Origin: Chloroflexota bacterium
Lineage (GTDB): Bacteria; Chloroflexota; Dehalococcoidia; Lucifugimonadales; Lucifugimonadaceae
Direction: 5' to 3'
Assembly: GCA_002717385.1 (NCBI GenBank)
Contig: PBDR01000005.1
Location: 1-48,463, forward strand
Length of the DNA stretch: 48,463 nucleotides
Positions 24,411 through 33,339 of this stretch are shown here, piece after piece. Position 1 is the first letter of the stretch, and each line of letters starts with the position of its first letter. The notes below the pieces were generated by a model. The model saw only the letters and a program-made list of their open reading frames with translations, searched no databases and was not told the DNA's origin. Position numbers and translations under genes: made by a program.

Positions 24411-26045
24411 TTAACCATTTAGAATGAATTCAGAAATCCGTTCACCTATCATTAGTGAAGTTACATTTGTGTTGGCTCTTATACAGTTAACCATTATTGA
24501 TGCATCAGCAACTGTTAACCCATCTATTCCATGTACTTTACCATATTGATTTACTACGGCCATTTTATCTGTAGAAGGTCCCATTTTACATGTACCTGAA
24601 ATATGATGTCCATGGCAAACATTTTCTATCATCCATTCTTCGATAGAATTTTCATTTTGCAAATTTTTTTCTGTAGGTGTTACTCTCTCTGATATCCATT
24701 TTTCAAAATTTGGATGATCTGCAAGTTTAAGTGCGATTTTTAGAGCTTCTCTAAGTCTTTTCCTGTCAAATTTTTCTTGAAGGAAATTGTAGTTTATATA
24801 CGGGTATTTTTTGGGGTCAGATGAGTTTAATTTAATTTCTCCAGATCCAATTGCTAAATTAATTCTGGCTCTCCAAATTAGATACATTTCTTCTTTAGGA
24901 TAATTTTTAAATTTATCAGAGTTATGAAAATTTCCATAATAGTGAGCCTGATTTCCAGCTGTTGGAGGTGAAAGAACAGAGTTTGCATAAATTATCATAT
25001 CGTTCTTTAAATGTGATCCTGTTGCTGTATATCTTAAACATATTCTATCTGGTACACCAAACCATTCTTCAGGAAAATTATCGATTAACTTATATCTAGG
25101 TAGAACTGTAGGATGATCTCTTAAGTTTTTACCTACTCCCGGTAAGTCATTAAAAACTTCAATATCAAATTGCTCTAAATCCTCTTTTGGACCGATCCCT
25201 GATAAAAGTAGTAAATGTGGTGAACCTATAGCGCCAGCTGATAGAATTATATTTTCTCCCTCAATAAAATAGGTATTTCCTCCTGATTCTACTTCTACTC
25301 CATAAGCTTTAGGGGTGGTTTTTTTATTTGATCTATTAAATAAGATTTTTTTTACAAAACTATTCCCTTTTATTGTTAAGTTCAAACGTTCTCTGGTTTC
25401 AGATATGTAAGCTATATTACTTGAAATTCTCAAACCTTCTTTGAAATCTGGTAAGGATAACCCATTATTGTTAATAGGAACTGGACCAACTCCGGTAGCA
25501 TCAGGACTATTTTGATCAGGACAATTAGGAAAGCCCATATCTATAGCCGATTGGTAAAGAGCATGATCAGTTGGGGACCATTTTTCTTTTGGGAATCTTT
25601 TTACTGGAATTTTTCCTGTATTTCCATGGAAATCTCCACTAAAATCTAGGTCGTTTTCTATTCGATTGAGTGATGGGAGAATATTTTTGTATGACCATAA
25701 GTTATTTCCTTCTTTTGCCCAATTATCATAATCTTCTGGGATTCCCCTTAGAAAGATTTGTCCATTAATAGAACTAGAACCTCCTATTATTTTGCCTCTA
25801 GGAATATCAATAGTATTGCTATTATTCCTAAAACCTTTATATGACCAGTCTTCTATTTCTTCAGAAAGTCCGTCAGGAAGATTTAAAGCAAATCCTTTAC
25901 GAATATTACTGGGTAAATCCTTAATATTTTGGTAATCTTTACCCGCTTCCAATAAAAGTACTGAATTTTCAGAGTTTTCAGATATTCGTGAAGCGATTAT
26001 TCCGCCTGATGAGCCGCTACCTATTACAATGTAATTATAAATCAT
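24411..26045 (-). CDS. GMC-family FAD-dependent oxidoreductase (choline-dehydrogenase-like)
   Basis: A 544-residue glucose-methanol-choline oxidoreductase. The FAD-binding start is YNYIVIGSGSSGGIIASRI. GMC signature 1 is PRGKIIGGSSSINGQIFLRG, signature 2 is GAIGSPHLLLLSGIGP, and the C-terminal catalytic region is CHGHHISGTCKMG followed by VADASIMVNCIRANTNV. The active-site histidine and asparagine positions are present. These enzymes oxidise primary or secondary alcohols. No signal peptide is visible, so it should be cytosolic. It is 15 bp downstream of a truncated PhyH-like gene and 12 bp upstream of the ABC-2 permease gene, which suggests co-transcription. Confidence 0.94.
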   Translation of the reverse strand: MIYNYIVIGSGSSGGIIASRISENSENSVLLLEAGKDYQNIKDLPSNIRKGFALNLPDGLSEEIEDWSYKGFRNNSNTIDIPRGKIIGGSSSINGQIFLRGIPEDYDNWAKEGNNLWSYKNILPSLNRIENDLDFSGDFHGNTGKIPVKRFPKEKWSPTDHALYQSAIDMGFPNCPDQNSPDATGVGPVPINNNGLSLPDFKEGLRISSNIAYISETRERLNLTIKGNSFVKKILFNRSNKKTTPKAYGVEVESGGNTYFIEGENIILSAGAIGSPHLLLLSGIGPKEDLEQFDIEVFNDLPGVGKNLRDHPTVLPRYKLIDNFPEEWFGVPDRICLRYTATGSHLKNDMIIYANSVLSPPTAGNQAHYYGNFHNSDKFKNYPKEEMYLIWRARINLAIGSGEIKLNSSDPKKYPYINYNFLQEKFDRKRLREALKIALKLADHPNFEKWISERVTPTEKNLQNENSIEEWMIENVCHGHHISGTCKMGPSTDKMAVVNQYGKVHGIDGLTVADASIMVNCIRANTNVTSLMIGERISEFILNG

Positions 26046-26060
26046 TTTATAGTACCGTAA

Positions 26061-26519
26061 TCAAAGTGGATTTCTATTTGAAAAATATGGTCGTTCAAAC
26101 AACATTTTTTGTCTTTTTGTAAGCAGGTTTTTATCTGCAGGTATTTTTCGATAATCTCCACCCCAGGATTGTTGAGGGGGACTATATTTAAATAATAACG
26201 ACCTATGTTTAAAGGTATCTTTACATTCAGCTGTACCATGAGTAAGATCTTCAATAAATATCACAACCGATCCAGCTTCAATTTCAGGAACTAAAACACA
26301 TTCATGTTCTTCTTTTATAATATCTGGACACGGGATATTTAATTTGTGAATACCAGGAATTATACACAATCCTCCTAAATCAGGTCCAGTGTCAGTTAAG
26401 TTCCATGATACTACCGTCAAACCTGTAAAAATTTTACCATCATGAAAATTATAAAATTCTTGTGGATTATATGGAGTATTGCCGTCATGAAGATTTAATC
26501 TTTCAGTTACTTTTTTCAT
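26061..26519 (-). pseudogene. N-terminally truncated PhyH-like dioxygenase
   Basis: A 152-residue frame that resembles only the C-terminal half of a phytanoyl-CoA-dioxygenase-like protein. It has KIFTGLTVVSWNLTDTGPD, then LGGLCIIPGIHKLNIPCPD, a distal histidine in EDLTHGTAE and an arginine in KHRSLLFKY. Family members usually have another 100-150 residues before this, with the iron-binding His-x-Asp. Here a stop codon lies six codons upstream of the ATG, and only 116 bp separate it from the transaldolase gene. No PhyH-like sequence is visible there in another frame. It is either a decayed remnant or a minimal variant. It lies 15 bp before the GMC gene. Confidence 0.65.
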
Positions 26520-26635
26520 ATATATTCTTGTAAATCAAAAAGATATTGTTGTATTTTATTCATAATTTAACCTTAATTTTCATAAAATATTAGTGTACTT
26601 TTTAATAACAAAATTATAAAGAGTTTAAATATTTA

Positions 26636-27709
26636 ATGACAAAAATTCATGAAATTAATTTATTGGGACAATCAATATGGTTGGATTCTATATCTAGAAC
26701 TATGTTTGAATCGAATGTATTATCAGAATTAATAAAAGATGGAGTTTCAGGGTTAACTTCAAATCCTACAATTTTTGATAAAGCTGTTTCTGAAACAAAT
26801 TTATACAATGCACAGATAAAAAAACTACATTTACAAGGGAAAAATGTTTCAGAAATTTTTGAAGCAATTGCTGTTTCTGATGTTCAATCTGCTGCAGATT
26901 TAATGAATGAAGTATATGAAAAAACTTCTGCTAGAGATGGTTATGTAAGTATTGAAGTTTCACCAAAAATCGCAAATGATTCTAGTGCTACGATTGATGA
27001 AGCAATTAGAATTTGGGAATCTATAAATAGACCTAATATTATGATTAAAGTTCCTGGTACTAAATCTGGTGCTATAGCAATTAGAAAATTAATTAGTATA
27101 GGTATAAATGTAAATGTCACTCTACTTTTTTCAGTTGAATCCTACCGTAGGTCTGCTCTTGCATATAAGGATGGTTTAAGCGATTATCTAAATTCTGGAG
27201 GAGATAAAGTAAGTAGAATTGCTTCGGTTGCGTCGTTTTTTGTTAGTAGAATTGATACCGCAGTGGATAATTTGTTAGATGATGGATTACTTAAAGGTAA
27301 ATCAGGAATTTTTAATGCTTACAAAGCTTATGAATTGTTTTTAAATATCTTTGGGGATGAATTTCAAAATTTATCTGAATCCGGTGCTCAGGTACAAAGA
27401 CCACTTTGGGCATCGACCAGTGTAAAAAATCCTGAATATTCACAGACCTTATATGTAGACAAATTAATCGGTCCCAATACTGTAAATACCGTTCCTGAAA
27501 ATACTTTAGTTGAACTACTTAATAATGCAACAATTGAAAATTCTTTAAAGGAATTTAAGGGGATTAACGATTACTTTGATAAATTAGAACAAGTTGGGAT
27601 TTCTATAGATGAAATAACAGCGAAGTTGTTAAATGAAGGAATTAAGTCTTTTTCAGATTCATATAATTCAGTTCTGGAAAGAATAGAATCAAAAAGTTTA
27701 GAAGTTTAA
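26636..27709 (+). CDS. tal: Transaldolase
   Basis: A 357-residue transaldolase of the longer type found in actinobacteria and cyanobacteria. SGLTSNPTIFDKAV is the family signature. The Schiff-base lysine is Lys138 in IMIKVPGT. RPLWASTSVKNPEYSQTLY and TVNTVPENTL complete the active site. It moves dihydroxyacetone units between sugar phosphates in the non-oxidative pentose phosphate pathway in the cytosol. No transketolase or glucose-6-phosphate dehydrogenase genes adjoin it. It converges on the VOC gene with 8 bp between the stops. Confidence 0.95.
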   Translation: MTKIHEINLLGQSIWLDSISRTMFESNVLSELIKDGVSGLTSNPTIFDKAVSETNLYNAQIKKLHLQGKNVSEIFEAIAVSDVQSAADLMNEVYEKTSARDGYVSIEVSPKIANDSSATIDEAIRIWESINRPNIMIKVPGTKSGAIAIRKLISIGINVNVTLLFSVESYRRSALAYKDGLSDYLNSGGDKVSRIASVASFFVSRIDTAVDNLLDDGLLKGKSGIFNAYKAYELFLNIFGDEFQNLSESGAQVQRPLWASTSVKNPEYSQTLYVDKLIGPNTVNTVPENTLVELLNNATIENSLKEFKGINDYFDKLEQVGISIDEITAKLLNEGIKSFSDSYNSVLERIESKSLEV

Positions 27710-27717
27710 ATTTACAT

Positions 27718-28152
27718 TTATCTTTTTGATGTATATCCCCACTCATCGGTTGATCTATTGTTTTTCTTTAAATTATTTTCACTAGTAATTTCTATTCGAT
27801 TTCCGTCAGGATCTCTTATGAAAAGAAATTTTTGACCATCATATCTTTCACCAGGGCCACTTTCTATTGGGATATTTAATTCATTAAGTTTTTTGATTGC
27901 TTCACTAAAATTTTTTACTTGGAAAGCTACGTGTGATGCACCACCTTCAGGATCATTAGTTTCAATAGGGTGTATCATAGATCCATCTTCCAATTGTGTC
28001 CAAATAACATTTTCACTATCTACTTGAGATGGGATGATTTTTAATCCCAAAATATCACGATAAAATGGGAGGGTTTTTTTTCTATCTGTTATAGGAATAC
28101 CTACATGATTAATCCTACTAATTTTTATTTTACTCAATTTTAAATTCTCCAT
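27718..28152 (-). CDS. VOC (glyoxalase/bleomycin resistance) superfamily protein
   Basis: A 144-residue two-module VOC protein. The first metal ligand is the histidine of RINHVGIPITD, the next is in GGASHVAFQVKN, and the terminal glutamate is in FIRDPDGNRIEIT. TLPFYRDILGLKI is the standard helix-strand of the first module. It could be a methylmalonyl-CoA epimerase-like, glyoxalase or dioxygenase-type enzyme. The GGASHVAF block recalls methylmalonyl-CoA epimerase, but this is not decisive. It stands alone between convergent and divergent neighbours. Confidence 0.9.
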   Translation of the reverse strand: MENLKLSKIKISRINHVGIPITDRKKTLPFYRDILGLKIIPSQVDSENVIWTQLEDGSMIHPIETNDPEGGASHVAFQVKNFSEAIKKLNELNIPIESGPGERYDGQKFLFIRDPDGNRIEITSENNLKKNNRSTDEWGYTSKR

Positions 28153-28299
28153 TAATTAGGTTATGGATATAGTTTATATTAAACCTTTTTTTTAAAAAGC
28201 GGAATAATATTTTTTTGTAAGTGAATATACTAATTATTGGAATAAAAAGTTATTTAGTAGTAATCTTTTTTTACGGACAACGTTTTTTGGTTTAGATTT

Positions 28300-29334
28300 T
28301 TGGAAAAATTTTCATTTATAAAAAAATATTTTTTTGGGGTACTCGTATGTTCATTTGTTGGTGTATTAGTGTATTTTTTTTATGATATTTATGAAGTAAA
28401 AATTTTAGATCCTTTAATAGCATCGTTATTTATCGGAATTTTAATAAGGATATTTAAACCAGATTTAGCTGGTATGAAAGCAGGGAGTTCATGGTCCGGT
28501 AAAGGTCTTTTAGAATTTTCAGTAATGATGATTGGTGCAAATATAGCTATTAGTGAAGTTTTTGAATCTGGTTTTTGGTTACTAGGGATAATTATTTTTG
28601 GAGTTTTTAGTGGGATGTTTATATCCTATATTGTGGGGCACAGGTTATTAGGTTTAGATAAAAAAATTTCAACTTTAGTCGGAGCTGGAAATTCAATATG
28701 TGGGAATTCAGCTGTAATCGCTATCGCTCCTGTGATAGGAGCAACTCCTCCTCAAATTGCTACAGTAATAAGCTTTTCAGCTATTTTAGGTGCCTTACAA
28801 ATAATATTACTACCTTTAATTTTTCCGAATGTTGGGATAGGTAATTATGATTATGGTGTTATTGCTGGGATTTCAGTTTACGCTGTATCACAAGTTGTTG
28901 CTTCTTCTTCAATAGTTAGCCCGCTTTCTGCATCAGTAGCTACTACTGTGAAGCTTACTAGAGTTTTACTTCTTGGACCTCTCGTGATTTTACTAGGGGT
29001 TTTATTTAATGCAAACAAAAATATTAAAAATAATAAATCTTTGAATCTTTCTAGGCCTTACGAAAAAATTTTTAATTTACAAAAATATTTACCTTGGTTT
29101 GTAATTGGGTTTTTAATTTTAACTTTTTTACGTTCTACTGGAATAATTCAAGCAAATGCTGGGGGGAACATTTTTGAGATTACAAAGATATTATTTTCAA
29201 TTTCCATGGTTGGAATTGGAATGGGTGTAGATATTAAAGAAATAATCAATTTAGGTCCAAAAATTGCAATTACGGTTTTATCAGTAATGATGGTAATGAT
29301 TTTTATAGGATTATTAGGAATTTTCATTATATAA
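28300..29334 (+). CDS. YeiH/UPF0324-family putative sulfate exporter
   Basis: A 344-residue membrane protein of about ten helices. The family signature GAGNSICGNSAVIAIAPVIG is complete, and LLEFSVMMIGANIAISEVF and YAVSQVVASSSIVSPLSAS are further conserved blocks. Members are annotated as putative sulfate exporters in organisms that degrade sulfonates such as taurine. Direct transport evidence is limited. The start used is TTG, with no earlier in-frame ATG. No sulfonate genes are in the window. It converges on the enolase-superfamily gene with 2 bp between the stops. Confidence 0.92.
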   Translation: MEKFSFIKKYFFGVLVCSFVGVLVYFFYDIYEVKILDPLIASLFIGILIRIFKPDLAGMKAGSSWSGKGLLEFSVMMIGANIAISEVFESGFWLLGIIIFGVFSGMFISYIVGHRLLGLDKKISTLVGAGNSICGNSAVIAIAPVIGATPPQIATVISFSAILGALQIILLPLIFPNVGIGNYDYGVIAGISVYAVSQVVASSSIVSPLSASVATTVKLTRVLLLGPLVILLGVLFNANKNIKNNKSLNLSRPYEKIFNLQKYLPWFVIGFLILTFLRSTGIIQANAGGNIFEITKILFSISMVGIGMGVDIKEIINLGPKIAITVLSVMMVMIFIGLLGIFII

Positions 29335-29336
29335 AT

Positions 29337-30620
29337 TCATTGAATCCATTGATTGGTTGAATTTACATCATTCGAACTTATATTTAGATATTCTTCAGTA
29401 TCTGGATTAACTTCAAATTTTTTCACTTCATCCATAATTAAATTTATTCCTAATCCAGGTAAATTATTAGGTAATATTGCACCATTTTGAATCTCAAACA
29501 TAGGAGAAATAATTTTTTCAAATGTTTTAAACCAAGTATGTAAACACTCTTGTCGATATAAATTTGGAGTAGTCATGCATACTTGAAAGCCTGCTGCAAT
29601 TGAAATAGGTCCAAGAGCATCATGTGGACTTATTCTTATATACTGTACTTCTGCCTGTGCGGCTATTCTTCTTAATTCCGAAATACCTCCACACCAAGCA
29701 ACATCTGGCATAATATACTCAACAAGTCTTTTGTTAAGTATTTCTGTATAATCCCATCTAGTGAAATGTCTTTCCCCAACACATAATGGAATATTTGTAT
29801 TTTCTTTTACCTGTTGTAGAGCATTATGATTTTCAACATGAATTGGTTCTTCTAACCAAACTAAGTTTATTTTTTCTAAGCCTTTTCCTGCATTTATGGC
29901 AGAAGCAACGTCGAATCTTGCGTGTGCATCAACCATTAATTCATAATCTTCTCCTACCGTACTTCTTAAAACTTCCATCCATTCTACCGATTCTCTTATA
30001 GTTCTGGGTGTAAGTCTTTCAACTTCAGATGGGCCTGAGAATTCCGATGAATTTGAGCAACCGATTGCAGAAGTTACACCAGCATCCTTTTTTTTGTTTT
30101 CTGTAAGGCATTCAAATCCTGATTCATGGGTGATACATAGGGTAGGGAAAGGATCAGTTTTTATAGCATCAAAACCAGCATCTTTTGTTATTTCTGCTGC
30201 TTTAGTAAGTGCATCTAGACCACCAGCATCAGAATTTAAATCTTGTACATGAGTATAAAGAGGTACTCGATCTCTTACAGCACCTCCGAGAAGATTATAT
30301 ATAGGAGTATTTAATACTTTACCTTTAATATCCCATAATGCTATATCTATTGCACTGATGAGATGAGATACATATCCTCTACCGTTTAAATCATCGTATC
30401 TATGGAATATTGTTTGCCAAATATTTTCTATGTTTGTGGCATCCATTCCTAAAAGCATTGATTCAATAGCGTTAATACCTCTTACTAAATGTCCATTAAC
30501 ATAATAATCTGTGCATTCTCCTATACCAAAATAACCTTCATCTGTATCAATTTTTACAAATAGCCAAGGTAATCCTTTAATAGGCATTGAAACTATTGGG
30601 GTGATTTTTGTAATTTTCAT
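29337..30620 (-). CDS. Galactonate-dehydratase-like enolase-superfamily enzyme with an internal insert
   Basis: A 427-residue sugar-acid dehydratase, about 40 residues longer than usual. The catalytic set is complete: Lys154/Asp156 (IKTDPFP), Asp231 and His233 (MVDAHARF), Glu257 (WLEEP), Glu283 with Arg284 (GERHFTRWDY), Asp306 (MPDVAW) and His333 (ISPHDALGP). This DAH/GER pattern matches galactonate and mannonate dehydratase relatives. The extra residues lie at about 158-203, straight after the KTD motif, and contain three cysteines and a polar run (ENKKKDAGVTSAIG). The gene is divergent from dusB. The substrate is uncertain. Confidence 0.93.
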   Translation of the reverse strand: MKITKITPIVSMPIKGLPWLFVKIDTDEGYFGIGECTDYYVNGHLVRGINAIESMLLGMDATNIENIWQTIFHRYDDLNGRGYVSHLISAIDIALWDIKGKVLNTPIYNLLGGAVRDRVPLYTHVQDLNSDAGGLDALTKAAEITKDAGFDAIKTDPFPTLCITHESGFECLTENKKKDAGVTSAIGCSNSSEFSGPSEVERLTPRTIRESVEWMEVLRSTVGEDYELMVDAHARFDVASAINAGKGLEKINLVWLEEPIHVENHNALQQVKENTNIPLCVGERHFTRWDYTEILNKRLVEYIMPDVAWCGGISELRRIAAQAEVQYIRISPHDALGPISIAAGFQVCMTTPNLYRQECLHTWFKTFEKIISPMFEIQNGAILPNNLPGLGINLIMDEVKKFEVNPDTEEYLNISSNDVNSTNQWIQ

Positions 30621-30734
30621 TTTTGGTTCCTAAAATTATTTAGTATAGATATTTATGTAATTATATTTATCATAAAACTTGATTATGATATATCTGTATT
30701 ATTAAAAATTGGATTAAGTTTAGATCGTTTAGAA

Positions 30735-31736
30735 ATGCAGATAGGTGATATTAAAATTAATAAAATAACTCGCCTTGCTCCAATGGCTAGTATTTCTAAT
30801 ATACCTTTTAGATTAATTGCTCTTGAATGTGGAAGTGGAATGATTACTAGTGAAGAAATTGATTCAGCTGCTTTAGTTTCTGGAAATGTTAGAACCAATT
30901 ATGATATTGCTGGATATCTACCAGAGGAAAAACCAATCGCTTTACAATTATTAGGTGCTACTGATAAAACTTTAGTACCTGCAGCTATGATTTTAGAAGA
31001 TAGAGGAGCAGATATTATTGATATCAATATGGGATGTCCTATGCGTAAAATTACGAAGACTGGACGAGGGGCTGCTATGATGAAAGATATTATAAAAACA
31101 TCAAAAATATTAAGATCTATTAGATCCGCTATAAAAATTCCATTAACAATAAAAATTAGAGGTGGATGGGATGATCAAACATTAAATGCTCCTGATTTTG
31201 CTAGAATGGCAGAGTCAGAAGGTGTAGATGCAATAACAGTTCATCCAAGATCTAGGACTCAAAAATTTACTGGTTATGCACCTTGGGATGTTATTGGTAA
31301 GGTTGTTGATTCAGTAAATATACCCGTTACTGGCAATGGTGATGTATTAAGCATGAATGACGCTAAAAAAATGAAAGATCAAACTGGATGTCATTCTGTA
31401 ATGATTGGAAGGGCAGCTATAGGTAATCCGTGGATTTTTAGTGAAGATTTTGAAAAATTATCTTCTAATGATAAATATGATTATAAAAATAAAATCATAA
31501 GAAAACATATGATTCTAATTAGGGAATATTTTCGTGATAGTGCTGCATTATTACAAACAAAAAAACATTTATGTTGGTATGCAGGTAGTAATAGAATGGT
31601 TAGACCATTCAGGAAAAAATTATTTAATGCAAAATCTATATCAGAAGCAGAAGATATTTTTGAAAAATTTTGGGCTAATACAATTAAAAATGATAGAAAC
31701 ATTAATTATGAAAAAATCCCACTTACGATAAATTGA
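30735..31736 (+). CDS. dusB: tRNA-dihydrouridine synthase
   Basis: A 333-residue FMN enzyme reducing uridine to dihydrouridine in tRNA. RLAPMASISNIPFR is the FMN-binding start, DINMGCPMRKI carries catalytic Cys101, TIKIRGGWDD and AITVHPRSRTQ bind flavin and tRNA, and TGNGDVLSMNDA with MIGRAAIGNPWIF closes the barrel. The pattern fits the DusB branch. Its TGA overlaps a TTG that could start the downstream cupin gene (TTGA). Confidence 0.94.
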   Translation: MQIGDIKINKITRLAPMASISNIPFRLIALECGSGMITSEEIDSAALVSGNVRTNYDIAGYLPEEKPIALQLLGATDKTLVPAAMILEDRGADIIDINMGCPMRKITKTGRGAAMMKDIIKTSKILRSIRSAIKIPLTIKIRGGWDDQTLNAPDFARMAESEGVDAITVHPRSRTQKFTGYAPWDVIGKVVDSVNIPVTGNGDVLSMNDAKKMKDQTGCHSVMIGRAAIGNPWIFSEDFEKLSSNDKYDYKNKIIRKHMILIREYFRDSAALLQTKKHLCWYAGSNRMVRPFRKKLFNAKSISEAEDIFEKFWANTIKNDRNINYEKIPLTIN

Positions 31737-32131
31737 ATATTTTGATAATGAAAGAACCGATAGAAATAAACATCAATAAAAATTCTGAAAAGAAATCAGA
31801 AAGACCTTGGGGAACTTATGAAATTATTACAAAAGGGAATGGTTTTCAAGTAAAACGCTTAATAATCAATCCTGATTCTAGATTATCTCTTCAATGGCAT
31901 AGACATCGAGATGAAACTTGGGTTGTAGTAAGAGGCACAGCTTCGGTGATTATTGATGAAAATCAAACTAATCTTGGGAGAGGACAAAGTTTGTTTGTTC
32001 CTAGAACCGCTAAGCACAGGATAAAAAATATTTCTGCAATTGAACCTTTAGAAATCATCGAAATTCAAACCGGAGATTATCTTGGAGAAGATGATATAGA
32101 GAGGGTAGATGATGACTATGGAAGGGTCTAA
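31733..32131 (+). CDS. Stand-alone mannose-6-phosphate isomerase-type cupin
   Basis: A 132-residue protein equal to the C-terminal isomerase domain of bifunctional mannose-1-phosphate guanylyltransferase/phosphomannose isomerase. RPWGTYEIITKGNGFQVKRL, then SLQWHRHRDETWVVVRGTA with the metal-binding histidines, and FVPRTAKHRIKN are diagnostic. It could interconvert fructose- and mannose-6-phosphate for GDP-mannose synthesis, though single-domain forms are not always active alone. The start is either TTG 31733, overlapping the dusB stop as TTGA, or ATG 31748. No ribosome site decides between them. Its 3' end overlaps the convergent gene by 4 bp. Confidence 0.88.
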   Translation: MNILIMKEPIEININKNSEKKSERPWGTYEIITKGNGFQVKRLIINPDSRLSLQWHRHRDETWVVVRGTASVIIDENQTNLGRGQSLFVPRTAKHRIKNISAIEPLEIIEIQTGDYLGEDDIERVDDDYGRV

Positions 32132-32667
32132 GGACGTATTCTATTTATTGCGATATACATTCCGATAGCAACCCCAATGAAAGTTATTATATTCGTAAAT
32201 ACAATATTGTGAATTCCCATCATGTTTCCTAATATCGATCCAATCAAAAATATTCCAAAAACTGTAAAACCTGAAATTATTTTTAACCTTTTATCGATTT
32301 TATATTTACCTGTTTTTCTAATAATTTCTCCGACAATTATTCCTAATATAGATAAAGTAGCTGCCGTCAAAATTGATCCTAATTGATAGCCTATAGGTAA
32401 GCTCCAAAGAATTCGGGTGATTAGACTTAATGTTAGTGCCCCAAAAATTATTATTAAGAAAGAACTTATTGAGACCATTAGGAGTTCAGTTTTCGAAGAT
32501 ATGAGAATATCAGGTTGACCTATCTTTGAACAATCTGGACATCTTGAACCTACTGGTGATTGTATAAGACATTTTGGACAAATTAAATCATCACATCTTC
32601 CGCACCTTAAATTTGTACCTATATCTTTATGTCTTGAGCAACGATACTCATAAATTTCTGTTGACAT
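32128..32667 (-). CDS. Membrane protein with N-terminal B-box-type zinc finger
   Basis: A 179-residue protein. Residues 9-45 hold a cysteine/histidine cluster (CSRHKDIGTNLRCGRCDDL, then CPKC and CPDC) of the B-box type that can bind two zincs. Four hydrophobic spans follow between about residues 60 and 175. In several bacteria a similar finger precedes a rhomboid protease domain. Here no rhomboid Ser/His motif is seen, so it is a finger-plus-anchor protein of unknown role. The start is 1 bp after the plsY-like stop, at the end of the RNase Y cluster. Confidence 0.8.
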   Translation of the reverse strand: MSTEIYEYRCSRHKDIGTNLRCGRCDDLICPKCLIQSPVGSRCPDCSKIGQPDILISSKTELLMVSISSFLIIIFGALTLSLITRILWSLPIGYQLGSILTAATLSILGIIVGEIIRKTGKYKIDKRLKIISGFTVFGIFLIGSILGNMMGIHNIVFTNIITFIGVAIGMYIAINRIRP

Positions 32668-32668
32668 T

Positions 32669-33337
32669 TTAGTGTTGATTTTTCCATTTGTTTCTATTTT
32701 TAATATCTCTATCGTATATCAAACGATAAAACATAATGTTTTTAATGTCAGATTTATTTTTCAAGTTTGGGAGAGAGTTAGACAATAATCTTTTTATTAA
32801 TATTACAAGACAGAAAAGTATACTGAAATGATAAATATTTTCTGTAGATCCAAAAAAAATCCCCCAAATAGGGAGCAATATAATTGCTAATAAGACCAGT
32901 AAAGCTGAATCATTTAACCTCATAACATATTTCCCTAAAATTATGAAAAGTAATGAAACAAAGAAAATTATCGGACTAATTATTAGTAAAATTCCCGAAC
33001 CAGCAAGAATTCCTCTACCACCTTTAAAATTATTAAATATAGACCAACAGTGACCAACAATGACCATTATTGAGATATTAAGTATTAATTGATTTTCAAG
33101 TTGTAATTCTTCTCCAATTATTATTGGGAGACATCCTTTTATTCCAAATTCATATGGTAATAAAACTAGTCCCCATTTTTTTCCCATATGTTTTACGAAA
33201 TTACCTAGACCTATGTTTTTTGTTCCCTTTTCATTTAAATTTATTTTCCCAAAATACTTTGAAATTATTAAAATAGGATGTATTGATCCGAATAAATACG
33301 ATCCTAAAAGTATAAAAAAAATTTCTACGTTGAACAT
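32669..33337 (-). CDS. PlsY-like glycerol-3-phosphate acyltransferase, divergent
   Basis: A 222-residue membrane protein with about six spans and the PlsY layout. Motif 1 is GSYLFGSIHPI. Motif 2 is EKGTKNIGLGNF, where the canonical sequence reads GSGNxGATN. Motif 3 is GHCWSIFNNFKGGRGILAG, where the canonical sequence has a proline and GGKG. PlsY uses acyl phosphate to acylate glycerol-3-phosphate, the first step of phospholipid synthesis. The altered motif 2 leaves its activity open, and a genuine second plsY may exist elsewhere. It lies 2 bp after the PHP gene and 1 bp before the zinc-finger gene. Confidence 0.8.
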   Translation of the reverse strand: MFNVEIFFILLGSYLFGSIHPILIISKYFGKINLNEKGTKNIGLGNFVKHMGKKWGLVLLPYEFGIKGCLPIIIGEELQLENQLILNISIMVIVGHCWSIFNNFKGGRGILAGSGILLIISPIIFFVSLLFIILGKYVMRLNDSALLVLLAIILLPIWGIFFGSTENIYHFSILFCLVILIKRLLSNSLPNLKNKSDIKNIMFYRLIYDRDIKNRNKWKNQH

Positions 33338-33339
33338 TT

